From Polyangium spumosum (GTDB taxonomy: Bacteria > Myxococcota_A > Polyangia > Polyangiales > Polyangiaceae): a stretch of DNA of 64,000 bases. The notes beneath the pieces are model-generated. The model worked only from the letters and a program-made list of their open reading frames with translations, ran no database searches and was not told the origin of the DNA. This document shows positions 16,655 to 25,590 of the stretch, piece by piece. The stretch is from assembly GCF_009649845.1 (NCBI RefSeq), contig NZ_WJIE01000013.1, positions 124,001-188,000 of the forward strand, given 5' to 3'. How positions within the stretch are numbered: the stretch's first letter is position 1; each line of letters starts with the position of its first letter. Both the position numbers and the translations under genes were made by a program.

Positions 16655-18910
16655 TCAGCCGCCGCCGACGAGCTCCTTCCGCGCCGCCACCACCCAATCC
16701 CGCGCCTCCCACCCGCGCTCTTTTGCCATCTCCGCCGGGACCGGCCGATAGAGCGCCGTCGCTGTCACCGTCGCGCCCGGACAACCCGCCGGCAGCTCGA
16801 ACGCATGTGCGCTCGTGACCGGCGAGAGCGGCGGGAGCCTGCTGTCGCTCGCCATGTCCACCGCGCGATGATGCGGAGCGGACCGCTTTCCCTCCGCGTC
16901 CACGAGCACCCGCGCGAACGTTTGTCCCGGGGCCCCCGCGAGCGCCGTCGAATTCGCGCCGTCCAGGAGCTCCGCCGCGAGCGCGTCGCCGAGGAAGACC
17001 CGATCCCCCGGCATCACCGCCGCCGCGCCCTCCGCCACGATGTGCCCGTTCTCCGCGGAGAGCACCTTCAGCTCGGCCACCGGCAGGCGAATCGGGATTC
17101 CCTTGTCCGCCGGCGAGAGCGCCGGATTCGCGAAGAACCCGATCCCCGGGTAATCCAGGAAGCTCCCCGTCTCCCGCACCACCCGCAAGACCTGCCCCGC
17201 CTGTGCGCGCGCCGCGCCCTCCGGCCAGGCCCATGACGTCCCCGCGACGGTCACGCCTTGCCCGACGACGCCCTCCGCCCACGCGCCGCCCACGTCCGGC
17301 ACCGTCGGCCCCGCCTTCGCCAGGAGCACCTCCCCGCAGGCCTCCGCGCGAATGACCAGCACGAGGGCTCGCATCGGCTCGCCCGTCGGCAATGCGTGCC
17401 CGCACCCCTGGTTCGAGAGGGTCACCACCACGTCGATCACGCTCCCCATCACCTTCGCCGTCATCCACATGCCGAGCGAGAGGTCGAGGAGCCGCGGCGT
17501 CCCGGAGAGCGGCCCTCGAAATGCGTGCGACCGGATCTGCTCCGGCGGACGCACGAACCCGAACGTGATGCCGCCGTTTTTCGGGGTCGTCTTGTCCAGC
17601 GTGTTCCAGAGCCCCTCGTTCGGCGGCATGTGGCAATGCTGGCAGGGCGCGCCGATCTCGGCATAGGGGCTCTCGGACCACTCCGCGAACGTGGAGTGCA
17701 CGGGCAGGCCGCCCGGGAAACGTGAAGGGTCTACCGATTGACCCGGCAGGAGCGCCGGCTGCGAGAGCTCGTGGCAACCCGCGCAGAACGTCGCCTCCGA
17801 GAACTTCGGCTGATAACTGCCGCCCATGAACGGGTTCGGCACGTCCGGCAGCGGGCCGAACATCACCTGCCGCAGTTTTCCGAGGGGATCGTCCGAGACC
17901 TTCTCGCTCGGCCGTTGCAAGACGAGCCGCCCCGCCGTCCCCGGGGGCTTTTCGAGGTCGATGTCCCGCACCTTGTGGCACGTGTCGCAGTGGTTTCCAT
18001 GCTCGAACGCGATCCCCGTCGCCTCCAGCAGATCCCGGCCGCCGGCCTTCCCGTTGATGCCCGCGGCGTGGCAATCGGCGCACGCGCCGAACGCCGTCGG
18101 CCTCTCGGCCGGAGGCAAGGCCGGGTCGTCACACGCGAGCGCGCCCTTCGCCCCACAACCGTTGAGGTCCGGCAAGACCCCGCCGCCGAGATAACAACGC
18201 GGCGCCGTCTCCATCATCGATCCCGGCACCCGCCCCGCGCGCCACGCCCCGCCCGCCGCCGCGCACGAGCCCGCGTCCGCGTGCGCGCGCGTCGTCCCCG
18301 CATAGAGGTCCTGCACGAGCGGATCCCGCGTCGCTCTCGCGTGCGCCGATTGCTGGAATTGCGCGACCAGCGTCGTGTGGCAATGGCCGCAGACGGCGGT
18401 CGTCGCGTCTTTCGCCTCGTCGCCCACGCCCGGCGGACCGAACGGGTAGTCGGTGTTGTCCGGCGGCGCGGCCTCGCGCAGGACGAGCTCGATCGGCGCT
18501 TCGGGGAGCACGTCGAGCTCGATCCCCGCGCTCCGGTAGCCCTCCTTCGCCGCCACGACCGTGGGCGCGCCCGGGATGTCCGTCGAGAGCTCGATCATAA
18601 AAGCACCGTCGGGCCCCGTCACGAGCGCGGGCGCGCCGCCGCCTTGCATCACGATCGCGCCGGGCACGGGCGCCTCGCCGTCCGTCACCACGCCCGTCAC
18701 CGTGAACAGCTCGGGCAGCGCGCCCCCCGCGCCCGTCGACGCTCCGATCGACGCGACAGAGGACGACGACGACACGACGGCGCCGCCTTGCCCGCCTGCG
18801 CCGCCCGCGCCCGCGGGTTCGTCGCCGCCGCAGCCGACGAGCAGCCGGGTCGCGGCCGTGATCACGAACGAGGCGGAAGCGAGACGCGCGTGTTTGCCGG
18901 GACCCCACAT
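16655..18910 (-). CDS. Five-haem c-type cytochrome lipoprotein
   Basis: About 751 residues from ATG 18910 (ATG 18928 also possible). The signal ends in a lipobox, LLVGC27, followed by a Gly/Ala/Ser linker. A carboxypeptidase-regulatory-like domain comes first ('VTGVVTDGEAPVPGAIVMQGGG'), then five CxxCH haem sites: CGHCH, CADCH, CDTCH, CAGCH and CQHCH, and a beta-rich C-terminus. This resembles periplasmic or outer-membrane multihaem cytochromes of the NapC/c554-like kind; the electron partner is unknown. The coding frame stays open far upstream but that part is antisense to the trehalose phosphatase gene. Confidence 0.85.
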   Translation of the reverse strand: MWGPGKHARLASASFVITAATRLLVGCGGDEPAGAGGAGGQGGAVVSSSSSVASIGASTGAGGALPELFTVTGVVTDGEAPVPGAIVMQGGGAPALVTGPDGAFMIELSTDIPGAPTVVAAKEGYRSAGIELDVLPEAPIELVLREAAPPDNTDYPFGPPGVGDEAKDATTAVCGHCHTTLVAQFQQSAHARATRDPLVQDLYAGTTRAHADAGSCAAAGGAWRAGRVPGSMMETAPRCYLGGGVLPDLNGCGAKGALACDDPALPPAERPTAFGACADCHAAGINGKAGGRDLLEATGIAFEHGNHCDTCHKVRDIDLEKPPGTAGRLVLQRPSEKVSDDPLGKLRQVMFGPLPDVPNPFMGGSYQPKFSEATFCAGCHELSQPALLPGQSVDPSRFPGGLPVHSTFAEWSESPYAEIGAPCQHCHMPPNEGLWNTLDKTTPKNGGITFGFVRPPEQIRSHAFRGPLSGTPRLLDLSLGMWMTAKVMGSVIDVVVTLSNQGCGHALPTGEPMRALVLVIRAEACGEVLLAKAGPTVPDVGGAWAEGVVGQGVTVAGTSWAWPEGAARAQAGQVLRVVRETGSFLDYPGIGFFANPALSPADKGIPIRLPVAELKVLSAENGHIVAEGAAAVMPGDRVFLGDALAAELLDGANSTALAGAPGQTFARVLVDAEGKRSAPHHRAVDMASDSRLPPLSPVTSAHAFELPAGCPGATVTATALYRPVPAEMAKERGWEARDWVVAARKELVGGG

Positions 18911-18976
18911 GAACGAAGACGCTACCATCGCGCCCGGACGTTTGCGTCCGGCGCTTCTTCGGGGGACGCTCCGCGC

Positions 18977-19759
18977 ATGGACGAGCACGCCCTGGTCGCC
19001 CGCATCGCCCGAGCCACCTCGTTGCTCGTCGCCACGGACTTCGACGGCACGATCGCGGACATCACGACCGAGCCGGACGGCGCGCGCGCGCGGGCCGACG
19101 CGCTCTCCGCGCTCTCCGCGCTCGCGGCCTTGCCCGGCGTGCACCTCGCCGTCGTCTCGGGTCGCGACATGAAGAGCCTGCACGAACGGACGCGCGCGCT
19201 CGTGTCGGTCTACCGCGTGGCCGAGCACGGCGCCTTCCTCGAAGCGCCGGACGGGACGCAGCTCGGGGCGGCCCACGTCGCGCCGGCGCGGGTGCTCGAC
19301 GAGCTCGTGCGCCTCGCCGAAGCGCACCACGCGCGTGTCCCCGGCATGCGCGTCGAGCGCAAGACGAGCAGCGTCGCCGTGCACGTGCGGGAGGTCGAGC
19401 CGGACGCGCGCGCGGCGGCGGTGGAGATGCTCGCCGCGTTCCGCCGAGCTGCGCGCGCCGCGGAGCTCGTGGTGATCGACGGCAGGCAGGTCGTCGAGGC
19501 GCGTGACCCGCGCGCGTCGAAGGAGACGGCGCTCGCGTTCGTGCTCTCGCGCCTGCCGGAGGGGACGTTCGTCGTGTACGCGGGGGACGACACCACCGAC
19601 GAGGGCGCGATCGCCCTGGCGCGGCAGCGGGGAGGGGCGGGGATCTACGTGGCGTCGGCAGAGCGGCCGACGCCGAACGTCGAGGCGGATCTGGTGCTGC
19701 CCGGCCCACCCGCGTGGGCCGAGCTGCTCGAGCGGATCGCGAGGGCGCGTTCGAGTTGA
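18977..19759 (+). CDS. otsB: Trehalose-6-phosphate phosphatase
   Basis: 260 residues, HAD-superfamily. The nucleophile motif DFDGTIADI (21-29) and the metal-binding DDTTDEGA (about 214-221) are intact, with the typical 'VSGRDMKSL' and 'AEHGAF' segments of OtsB. It removes phosphate from trehalose-6-phosphate in stress-protectant synthesis. No otsA lies alongside, so either the synthase is elsewhere or the enzyme acts on another sugar phosphate. It diverges from the five-haem gene (66 bp) and ends at the second hairpin repeat. Confidence 0.85.
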   Translation: MDEHALVARIARATSLLVATDFDGTIADITTEPDGARARADALSALSALAALPGVHLAVVSGRDMKSLHERTRALVSVYRVAEHGAFLEAPDGTQLGAAHVAPARVLDELVRLAEAHHARVPGMRVERKTSSVAVHVREVEPDARAAAVEMLAAFRRAARAAELVVIDGRQVVEARDPRASKETALAFVLSRLPEGTFVVYAGDDTTDEGAIALARQRGGAGIYVASAERPTPNVEADLVLPGPPAWAELLERIARARSS

Positions 19760-19766
19760 AAGATGC

Positions 19767-19822
19767 GGGGGGTGTGGGGGGCGGAGGAAAGACCGAAGGT
19801 CCGACCGGAGCCCCCCACCGTG
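19767..19822. repeat. Nested-hairpin repeat, copy 2
   Basis: The outer arms GTGGGGGGC (19774-19782) and GCCCCCCAC (19810-19818) are identical to copy 1. The inner stem differs but is still self-complementary: GACC-GAA-GGTC (19791-19801). The flanks GGGG, GAGGAA and GTCCGACCGGA are shared. It lies between the converging stops of the trehalose phosphatase and TlpA-like genes. Confidence 0.65.
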
Positions 19823-19828
19823 GGAAAC

Positions 19829-20398
19829 TTACTGACCGAGAAGCGTCTTGATCTCCTCGGCGATCTTCTCTTCTTCACCCTCGCCGTAGCCGGCGTGGAT
19901 GTGGCGGACCGTGCCCGTCTTGTCGACGATGAACGCGGTCGGCATCTTGGGCGGGCTGTAGGCCTTCGCCGCGCTCTTGTCCTTGTCCCAGACGACGGAG
20001 AACTTCACGCCCGTCGCCTTGACGAACTCCTCGAGCTTGGCCTTGTCCGTGTCCTCCTCGTCGACGCTCACCGCGATGACGCTGAGGTCGCCGCCGAACT
20101 GATCGACGAGCTCCTGGTACTTCGGGAACGACTTCTTGCAGGGGCCGCAGTACGTCGCCCAGAAGTCGATGATGGTGACCTTCCCGTTCGCTTCCTTCAC
20201 GCTCTTCGGGCCCTCGCCCGTGACCGCCTCGGCGGTGAACTCGGGCGCCGGCTGCCCGACGAGGCCGCCCTCGGCGCCTCCGGTCTCTGCACCGCCGCCC
20301 GACGCGGCGCCGCCGCCGCACGCGGCGAGGGTGAGCGAGAGGGCCGCGCCCATGACGAGCGCGCTCAGGGTGCGGACAAAGGACGATCTCGAGCTCAT
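19829..20398 (-). CDS. TlpA/ResA-like thioredoxin lipoprotein
   Basis: 189 residues. Lipobox LAAC27, a Gly/Ala-rich tether, then a thioredoxin-fold domain with FWATYCGPCKKS (active CGPC at 84-87) and cis-Pro loop 'MPTAFIVD'. It is a periplasmic thiol-disulfide reductase of the AhpC-TSA/Redoxin type, used in cytochrome c maturation or in reducing extracytoplasmic proteins. It diverges from the lipoprotein/DUF4266/DUF3570 operon, a context in which TlpA-like proteins often occur. An interchange with the nearby CxxCH lipoproteins is plausible but inferred. Confidence 0.88.
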   Translation of the reverse strand: MSSRSSFVRTLSALVMGAALSLTLAACGGGAASGGGAETGGAEGGLVGQPAPEFTAEAVTGEGPKSVKEANGKVTIIDFWATYCGPCKKSFPKYQELVDQFGGDLSVIAVSVDEEDTDKAKLEEFVKATGVKFSVVWDKDKSAAKAYSPPKMPTAFIVDKTGTVRHIHAGYGEGEEEKIAEEIKTLLGQ

Positions 20399-20516
20399 TC
20401 AGGTCTCCTGGTTTGGCTGACACGATCGCGGGCGAGCCGCGCGCACGGCGCGAGCTTACCTCAGCCCCGAGGCACCCAGTCGACTTTGTGAACGACCAGA
20501 TGCACCATGCGGGGCC

Positions 20517-21119
20517 ATGACCGCGAGAACCTCGCCCAGGGTACGGTCGGGCCGCACCCTTCGCGCCGCCCTCGCCCTGATCCCCGCCCTCGCGTTCGCC
20601 GCGTTTGCAGGTTGTCAGGTCGACGTGGGTGACCAGTTGTGCACCGAGCAGTCCATCGTCAACGACAAGGACGACGACTGCCCCTACGGCCCGCCGGGAG
20701 GTCCCAAGGTCCAGGAGACCGGCTGCCCCGAGATCCAGGTCCTCGACCCGTCGGAGTGCACGACGGCGCCGAGCTGGCAAGACGTCTTCACGATCCTCAC
20801 CGGCCCCCAGGCCGGCTGCACCATCAACGGCTGCCACGGCGCGGCCCCCGGCGCGCGTGGCATCTACCTCGACGCCGCCAACTCCGACACGTTTTACGAC
20901 GAGCTCAAGGGGTACTCGGGCTCGCAGGGGTATCCCTACCTCAACGAGGAGGACCCCTCGCGCTCCTGGATCCTCTGCAACCTCCGCGGCACCCCCGGCG
21001 GCGGCGCGCCCATGCCGCCGCCGAGTGGCCTCACCGACGCGGACTACGCCGTCGTCGAGGCGTGGGCCCAGTGCGGCCTGCGCCGGACGGGCGGAGGCGG
21101 CGGGGACGCGGGGCCCTAG
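20517..21119 (+). CDS. Lipoprotein with C-x4-CH motif
   Basis: 200 residues. Basic N-terminus, hydrophobic LIPALAFAAF and lipobox AGC33. The mature part has 'CTINGCHG' (C101, C106-H107), an extended C-x4-CH haem-type motif followed by 'LDAAN', as in the cytochrome-like lipoproteins common in myxobacteria. 'MPPPSGLTDADYAVVEAWAQCG' near the end is a typical cytochrome-c-like C-terminus (Met ligand followed by a helix). Whether the C-x4-CH site really carries haem is unproven. First gene of a five-gene run. Confidence 0.75.
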   Translation: MTARTSPRVRSGRTLRAALALIPALAFAAFAGCQVDVGDQLCTEQSIVNDKDDDCPYGPPGGPKVQETGCPEIQVLDPSECTTAPSWQDVFTILTGPQAGCTINGCHGAAPGARGIYLDAANSDTFYDELKGYSGSQGYPYLNEEDPSRSWILCNLRGTPGGGAPMPPPSGLTDADYAVVEAWAQCGLRRTGGGGGDAGP

Positions 21120-21180
21120 GAAGAATCTTGACGCGGGGCGAGAAAAACCCCGTTATACGAGTGAAATCGGAGTTTCCGCG

Positions 21181-21435
21181 ATGATGAACGACGACAGCTC
21201 TGCCTCGCTCCCCGCGCGCGTCGGTCGCGCTCTTCTCGTGGTCCTCGTGCTCGGCGGCGGCCTCTTCGCGAGCACCGGGTGTGCGCCCGTCGCGCCGTAC
21301 GAGCGCGGCAAGCTCGCGCATCCGACGATGTCGGCGGCCGACATGGCCGGGTTCGGCGAGTCGCACCTGCGCGCCATCACCGAGGGCGCCGTCGGGGGCA
21401 GCGGCGGCACGGGGAGCGGCTGCGGCTGCAACTGA
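21181..21435 (+). CDS. DUF4266 lipoprotein
   Basis: 84 residues. Signal with lipobox STGC34, then 'APYERGKLAHPTMSAADM' and the Gly-rich tail ending GSGCGCN, the signature of DUF4266. The family is nearly always next to DUF3570, as here, and often near thioredoxin-like proteins. Function is unknown; the conserved terminal cysteines suggest metal, thiol or cofactor chemistry at the membrane. ATG 21181 and ATG 21184 are equivalent starts. Confidence 0.88.
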   Translation: MMNDDSSASLPARVGRALLVVLVLGGGLFASTGCAPVAPYERGKLAHPTMSAADMAGFGESHLRAITEGAVGGSGGTGSGCGCN

Positions 21436-21515
21436 TTTCCTCCTTCCTCCCTCCGAAGGTCGCCATCTTGTCGGATCCTTTTTCTCGAGGACGGGGCTAT
21501 CGTGGCCGCCGCGTG

Positions 21516-23711
21516 ATGCGCCGCCTCGCACAAGCCCTCCTCGCCCCGCTCGTCGCCGCCGCGCTCCTCCTCGCTCCCGCGCTCGCGAGCGCGGCGCCCA
21601 ACGACGAGGAGGTCGAGGTCCTCGTCCAGACGGTGCTCGAGGCGAGCTACAAGGAAGGCAGATACAAGGAGGCGCTCGACACGCTCAACCTGGCGAAACA
21701 AGCGTGCGCCAAGAGGAGCTCTTGCAGCTCCAAGGTCCGCGCCAAGCTCTACGTCGCGCTCGGCACCGTGCTCGCCGGCGGCATGAAGAAGCCTGGCGAC
21801 GCGAAGGCCGCCTTCGCCACGGCGATCAAGGAAGACCCGACGATCGCCCTCTTCCCCGACTACACCTCGCCCGAGATCGAGAAGGCGTGGAGCGACGCGC
21901 GCGCCGGCGGCTCGCCGAGCGGCGGCAACCAGCAGACGAAAGAGGCCAAGGCCGCCGCCGCTGCGTCGGGAGGCAGCGGCAAGCTCAAGGCCACGTACGA
22001 AGGCCAGCGCCCCGCGCGCGGGTGGCGCACGGGCGAGGGCTGGTTCTACTACGACCAGGCGATCAAGGCCGAGAAAGAGCGCGAGTGGCTCGACTGCGCC
22101 GGGTACGGGAGGGCCTCGTACGAGGCCGAGGATCGCACCTCGACGTTGTTCCTCGTCGCCTCGTGTGAGGCGCGCGCGGGCCTCTGGGTCGAGGCCGTCA
22201 GCGACTACGAGGCCACGGCCGAGGCCGCGTCGCGCAAGAACATCCGCAAGACGGCGGCGCAGGCGCGGGCGCGCGCCGACGAGCTGCGCGCCAAGATCCC
22301 GAAGATCGTCCTGCAGAAGCCCGCGAACGCGACCGACCTCAAGGTCCGCTTGAACGGCGTCGAGCTCGGCGAGGAGCAGCTCGGCGCCGAGATCCTCGTC
22401 AACCCCGGCGAACGCACGATCGTCGCGACGGGCAAGGTGAACGGCGCCGAGCAGTCCTTCGAGCAGCGGGTGAACGTCGGCGAAGGCGAGACGGCCACGG
22501 TCGAGATCAAGCTCGTGCCGAAGGGCAAGGCGATCGACCGCGCGCTCGTCAAGTGCATGCAGGACGCGCAGACGCAGGACCAGTTCGACGACTGCATCTC
22601 GAAGGCCCGCAAGCTGCCGCTGAACATGAAGTTCGGCCTGGAGTTCTCGGCGTATCACGACTCGGACAAGGTCGACGTCGTGAGCCCGACCTTCTTCTTC
22701 AACGTCGAGAACCCGACGAGCGGCTGGGGTTTTGGTGGCTCGTTCCTCGTCGACGTGGTGACGGCCGCGTCGACGGACATCGTGGCCACGGCCTCGCCGC
22801 GCTGGACCGAGCAGCGTTACGTGCCTGCGCTCGGCGGTCACAAGAAGTTCGGCGACGTCGACGTGAACCTGCATGCGGCGATGTCGATCGAGCCCGACTA
22901 CCTGGCGACGAGCGTGGGCACCACGGTCGCGATCGACCTGAAGCAGAAGACGGTCACGCCGAGCTTGAGCTACGACTTCTCGTACGACATCGCGGGCCGA
23001 TCGGGCACGAGCTACGAGGTGTTCTCGCGGCGGATCCAGCGCCACGCGCTCGACCTCGCCTCCTCGTTCGTCCTCGACAAGAACTCCGTCCTGACGACGA
23101 ACTTCAGCCTGGTGGTCGAGTCGGGTGACAGCTCGAAGCCCTACCGCTACATCCCGACGTTCGCGCCGGACATCGCGCCTCGTGTCTTGCCGGGCCAGTC
23201 GCTCGCGACGGTGAACTTCTACCGAAACCCCGAGCGTATTCTCGAGCAGCTCCCGCTGAGCCGTCAGCGCTTCGCGCTCGCCGCCCGTTACGCGCGCCGC
23301 TTCTCCGCGAGCACGCTCCGCGCCGAGGAGCGGCTCTACGCCGATAGCTGGGGCGTGAAGGCCACGACGACGGACCTGCGTTACCTCTACGACGTCGGCA
23401 AGAACATCCGCGTCTGGCCGCATTTCCGCTTCCACGCGCAGACGGGCGCGGCCTTCTGGCAACTCGCGTACGTGGCCGAGCGGACGCCGACGGGCCTGCA
23501 GGTCCCGGCGTTGCGCACGGGCGACCGCGAGCTCGGCGCGCTTCTCGGCGTGACCGGCGGCCTCGGCACGCGTATCGCGTTTGGCGAGGCCAAGAACTGG
23601 GGCCTCGTCGCGAGCGGCGACGTGATCTACACGCGCTTCTTGAACACGCTCTTCATCCTGCAGCGCTTCGGTTATTTCGGCGCGCTGACGCTGGAGGTCG
23701 ACGTCGAATGA
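21516..23711 (+). CDS. TPR-DUF3570 outer-membrane protein
   Basis: 731 residues. Signal peptide ends near ALASA. The periplasmic N-terminal third is TPR-like ('YKEGRYKEALDTLNLAKQACAKRSSC', 'DAKAAFATAIKEDPTIALFP') plus a PEGA-like beta domain ('DLKVRLNGVELGEEQLGAEILVNPGERTIVATG'). From about residue 375 the sequence is alternating amphipathic beta strands, matching DUF3570, predicted to be an outer-membrane beta barrel ('FGLEFSAYHDSDKVDVVSPTFFFNVEN'). DUF3570 is usually about 400 residues, so the N-terminal extension is a fusion. It overlaps the next gene (ATGATGA). Confidence 0.85.
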   Translation: MRRLAQALLAPLVAAALLLAPALASAAPNDEEVEVLVQTVLEASYKEGRYKEALDTLNLAKQACAKRSSCSSKVRAKLYVALGTVLAGGMKKPGDAKAAFATAIKEDPTIALFPDYTSPEIEKAWSDARAGGSPSGGNQQTKEAKAAAAASGGSGKLKATYEGQRPARGWRTGEGWFYYDQAIKAEKEREWLDCAGYGRASYEAEDRTSTLFLVASCEARAGLWVEAVSDYEATAEAASRKNIRKTAAQARARADELRAKIPKIVLQKPANATDLKVRLNGVELGEEQLGAEILVNPGERTIVATGKVNGAEQSFEQRVNVGEGETATVEIKLVPKGKAIDRALVKCMQDAQTQDQFDDCISKARKLPLNMKFGLEFSAYHDSDKVDVVSPTFFFNVENPTSGWGFGGSFLVDVVTAASTDIVATASPRWTEQRYVPALGGHKKFGDVDVNLHAAMSIEPDYLATSVGTTVAIDLKQKTVTPSLSYDFSYDIAGRSGTSYEVFSRRIQRHALDLASSFVLDKNSVLTTNFSLVVESGDSSKPYRYIPTFAPDIAPRVLPGQSLATVNFYRNPERILEQLPLSRQRFALAARYARRFSASTLRAEERLYADSWGVKATTTDLRYLYDVGKNIRVWPHFRFHAQTGAAFWQLAYVAERTPTGLQVPALRTGDRELGALLGVTGGLGTRIAFGEAKNWGLVASGDVIYTRFLNTLFILQRFGYFGALTLEVDVE

Positions 23712-24292
23712 TGACGCCGCGGACCGTGCTCGCCTCGTCGCTCTTCGCCCTCTCGCTCGTCCTCGGCTGCGGCAACCGCGCCGTCGACGAGCGCATCACC
23801 CAGCTCGGCGAGGAGGACCCGAACGTGCCCGTGGGGGAGTTCCACCGCCCGGGGCAGCCCTGCGTGCTCTGCCACGGCGAGTATCTGCGGGAGAACCCGA
23901 TCATGAGCGTCGGCGGGACGATCTACGCGTACCCGACGAAGACCCGCGAGGAGAAGCCGCTGCCCGTCGAGGGCGTGAAGGTGAAGCTCACGGACTCGTT
24001 CGGCGAGCAATTCGAGGTCAGCACGAACTGCGCGGGCAATTTCTTCATCGAAAAGGAGGCGTGGAACCCTGCCTTCCCGCTGCGCGCCGAGATCGAGTAC
24101 CCCGTGCCGGGGGAGCTCGAGAGCACGAAACGCGTGGTGATGTCGACGCGCATCAGCCGCGACGGATCCTGCGCCGGCTGCCATACGGACAACCCGACCC
24201 AGGGTTCGCCGGGGTGGGTCTACTGCGCGGAGACCCAGACCGACCCGCCGTTCCCGCCGCAAAGCCCGTCCTGCGCGGGAGCTGCGAAATGA
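23708..24292 (+). CDS. Two-haem-motif lipoprotein
   Basis: 194 residues. Lipobox VLGC21. Two CxxCH sites, CVLCHG (52-57) and CAGCH (155-159), flank a carboxypeptidase-regulatory-like beta domain ('VEGVKVKLTDSFGEQFEVSTNCAGNFFIEKE'). It is therefore probably a small dihaem lipoprotein of the cell surface or periplasm. The start codons (ATG 23708 or 23711) overlap the stop of the DUF3570 gene, and its TGA overlaps the ATG of the next gene, so expression is coupled. Confidence 0.8.
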   Translation: MMTPRTVLASSLFALSLVLGCGNRAVDERITQLGEEDPNVPVGEFHRPGQPCVLCHGEYLRENPIMSVGGTIYAYPTKTREEKPLPVEGVKVKLTDSFGEQFEVSTNCAGNFFIEKEAWNPAFPLRAEIEYPVPGELESTKRVVMSTRISRDGSCAGCHTDNPTQGSPGWVYCAETQTDPPFPPQSPSCAGAAK

Positions 24293-24819
24293 AGACCGGA
24301 CGTCTTTCGAGCCTCTTTTTGTTCCTCTCCGTCGCAGGTTGCGGGGACCTCGGCCCTGCCGTGAACGAGATCGTCGGTCCGCCCTTCGACCCGGCCGCGT
24401 TCCGCTCGGTCTCGGCGGTCCTCGAGCGCCGCTGCGGGACGCTCGATTGCCACGGCCACGCGGCCCGTCCGCTGCGCATTTATGGCCAGTATGGCCTGCG
24501 CCGCCCCGAGGAGCGGACCTCGCCGAACGTCGAGAACTACGACGAATACTACTCCGGCGGCAAAGAGTCGACGACGCTCGCGGAGCTGGAGGACAACTAC
24601 CGCTCGGTCCTGGCGCTCGAGCCGGAGCTCGTGGCGAAGGTGTACGCGAAGTCGGCGGACCCCGAGGTGCTGTCGATCGTGCGAAAGGCGCGATTGCGCG
24701 AGAAACACAAGGGCGGCCTCTTGTGGAACAAAGGCGACCCCGGGGACGTGTGCCTCGTGAACTGGTTGACGGGGAATACGGATACGACGCAGTGTGAGGT
24801 CGAGCTCGGGCATCCGTAA
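24289..24819 (+). CDS. Lipoprotein with C-x4-CH motif
   Basis: 176 residues. Lipobox VAGC18, then 'RRCGTLDCHGHAARPLRIYGQYGLR' with C49, C54-H55, the same C-x4-CH pattern as the first gene of the operon. 'SVSAVLERRCGTLDCHG' is the usual N-terminal helix before a cytochrome c haem site. Unusually Tyr/Glu-rich middle ('NYDEYYSGGKE'). Last gene of the run; start ATG overlaps the previous stop. Confidence 0.72.
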   Translation: MKTGRLSSLFLFLSVAGCGDLGPAVNEIVGPPFDPAAFRSVSAVLERRCGTLDCHGHAARPLRIYGQYGLRRPEERTSPNVENYDEYYSGGKESTTLAELEDNYRSVLALEPELVAKVYAKSADPEVLSIVRKARLREKHKGGLLWNKGDPGDVCLVNWLTGNTDTTQCEVELGHP

Positions 24820-24877
24820 GACCGAGTCGACGGGCTCGGCCTGGTTCGCCCGGACGACCCGCCGCCCGGATCGACCG

Positions 24878-25399
24878 TCACGGCGCAGGACGAGCGCCGA
24901 ACGTCCCGTCGAAGAGCACCACGCGATAACCGTCGGGATCCGCGATCGTCACGCTCTTGCCCTTCCAGTACGGGTTCTCCGGCTCGACCTCGGGATAACC
25001 CATCCGCGCGAGCCGCTGCGCGATGCGCATCCGCTCCGCCCGATCCGGGATGTAAAGGACAAGCAAATTGTCCCGCGAAGGAGCCGCTCCCGGGCTCCCG
25101 TCGACATGACGCGTGAACTCCAGGTGTATCGACGCGTCCGGCAAGCCGAGCATCACCCCGTCATACCCCGCGTGCCCCGAAAACGAGCCGATCTCCGGTA
25201 AACCCACCCCGTCCCGATAAAAACGGACCACCTCGTCGAGCTTGTCCGTCGGCCTCGCCACCCGAACCTGCGCGACCGGCCACGGCCCCGCCCCGCCCTG
25301 GGAGCCCCCCGAGCCGGCCCGCGCCTGGGATACACAACCCGCCAAGAACCCGGCCGCACCCACCGCCACCACCCACGAGAAGAACCGTCCGAACCCCAT
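24878..25399 (-). CDS. Lipoprotein with VOC/glyoxalase domain
   Basis: 173 residues from ATG 25399, which follows a Shine-Dalgarno GGGAGG by 7 bases. Lipobox LAGC, a short Ser/Gly tether, and a single VOC fold ('VRVARPTDKLDEVVRFYRDGVGLPEIGSF' ... 'SVTIADPDGYRVVLFDG'). VOC proteins are dioxygenases, glyoxalases or resistance proteins and are normally cytoplasmic; a lipid-anchored one is uncommon. Metal ligand Glu and His are not obvious, so a binding role is possible. Confidence 0.78.
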   Translation of the reverse strand: MGFGRFFSWVVAVGAAGFLAGCVSQARAGSGGSQGGAGPWPVAQVRVARPTDKLDEVVRFYRDGVGLPEIGSFSGHAGYDGVMLGLPDASIHLEFTRHVDGSPGAAPSRDNLLVLYIPDRAERMRIAQRLARMGYPEVEPENPYWKGKSVTIADPDGYRVVLFDGTFGARPAP

Positions 25400-25590
25400 G
25401 GCCAACCTCCCTTCGATCTCCAATATGTCACAGGATGGTCCATCGAGGCGGTCGCGGCGCGCGCAGGCGTCGAGCGTCCCGCAGGCCCCGTCGGACGCGC
25501 CCTGCCGCGGCCGTTCCGCCGGGACGGCTGGCGGCCATGAATGGGCGCATTAGGCTCTCCTCGAGAACGTCATGCGCGAGGAGGGGGCTC

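Noticed and set aside
18911-19384. N-terminal extension of the five-haem gene
   Set aside because: This part is antisense to the DFDGT region of the trehalose phosphatase; the signal peptide and lipobox fix the real start near 18910.
18977-19759. Complete trehalose synthesis locus
   Set aside because: Only the phosphatase is present; no trehalose-6-phosphate synthase frame flanks it.
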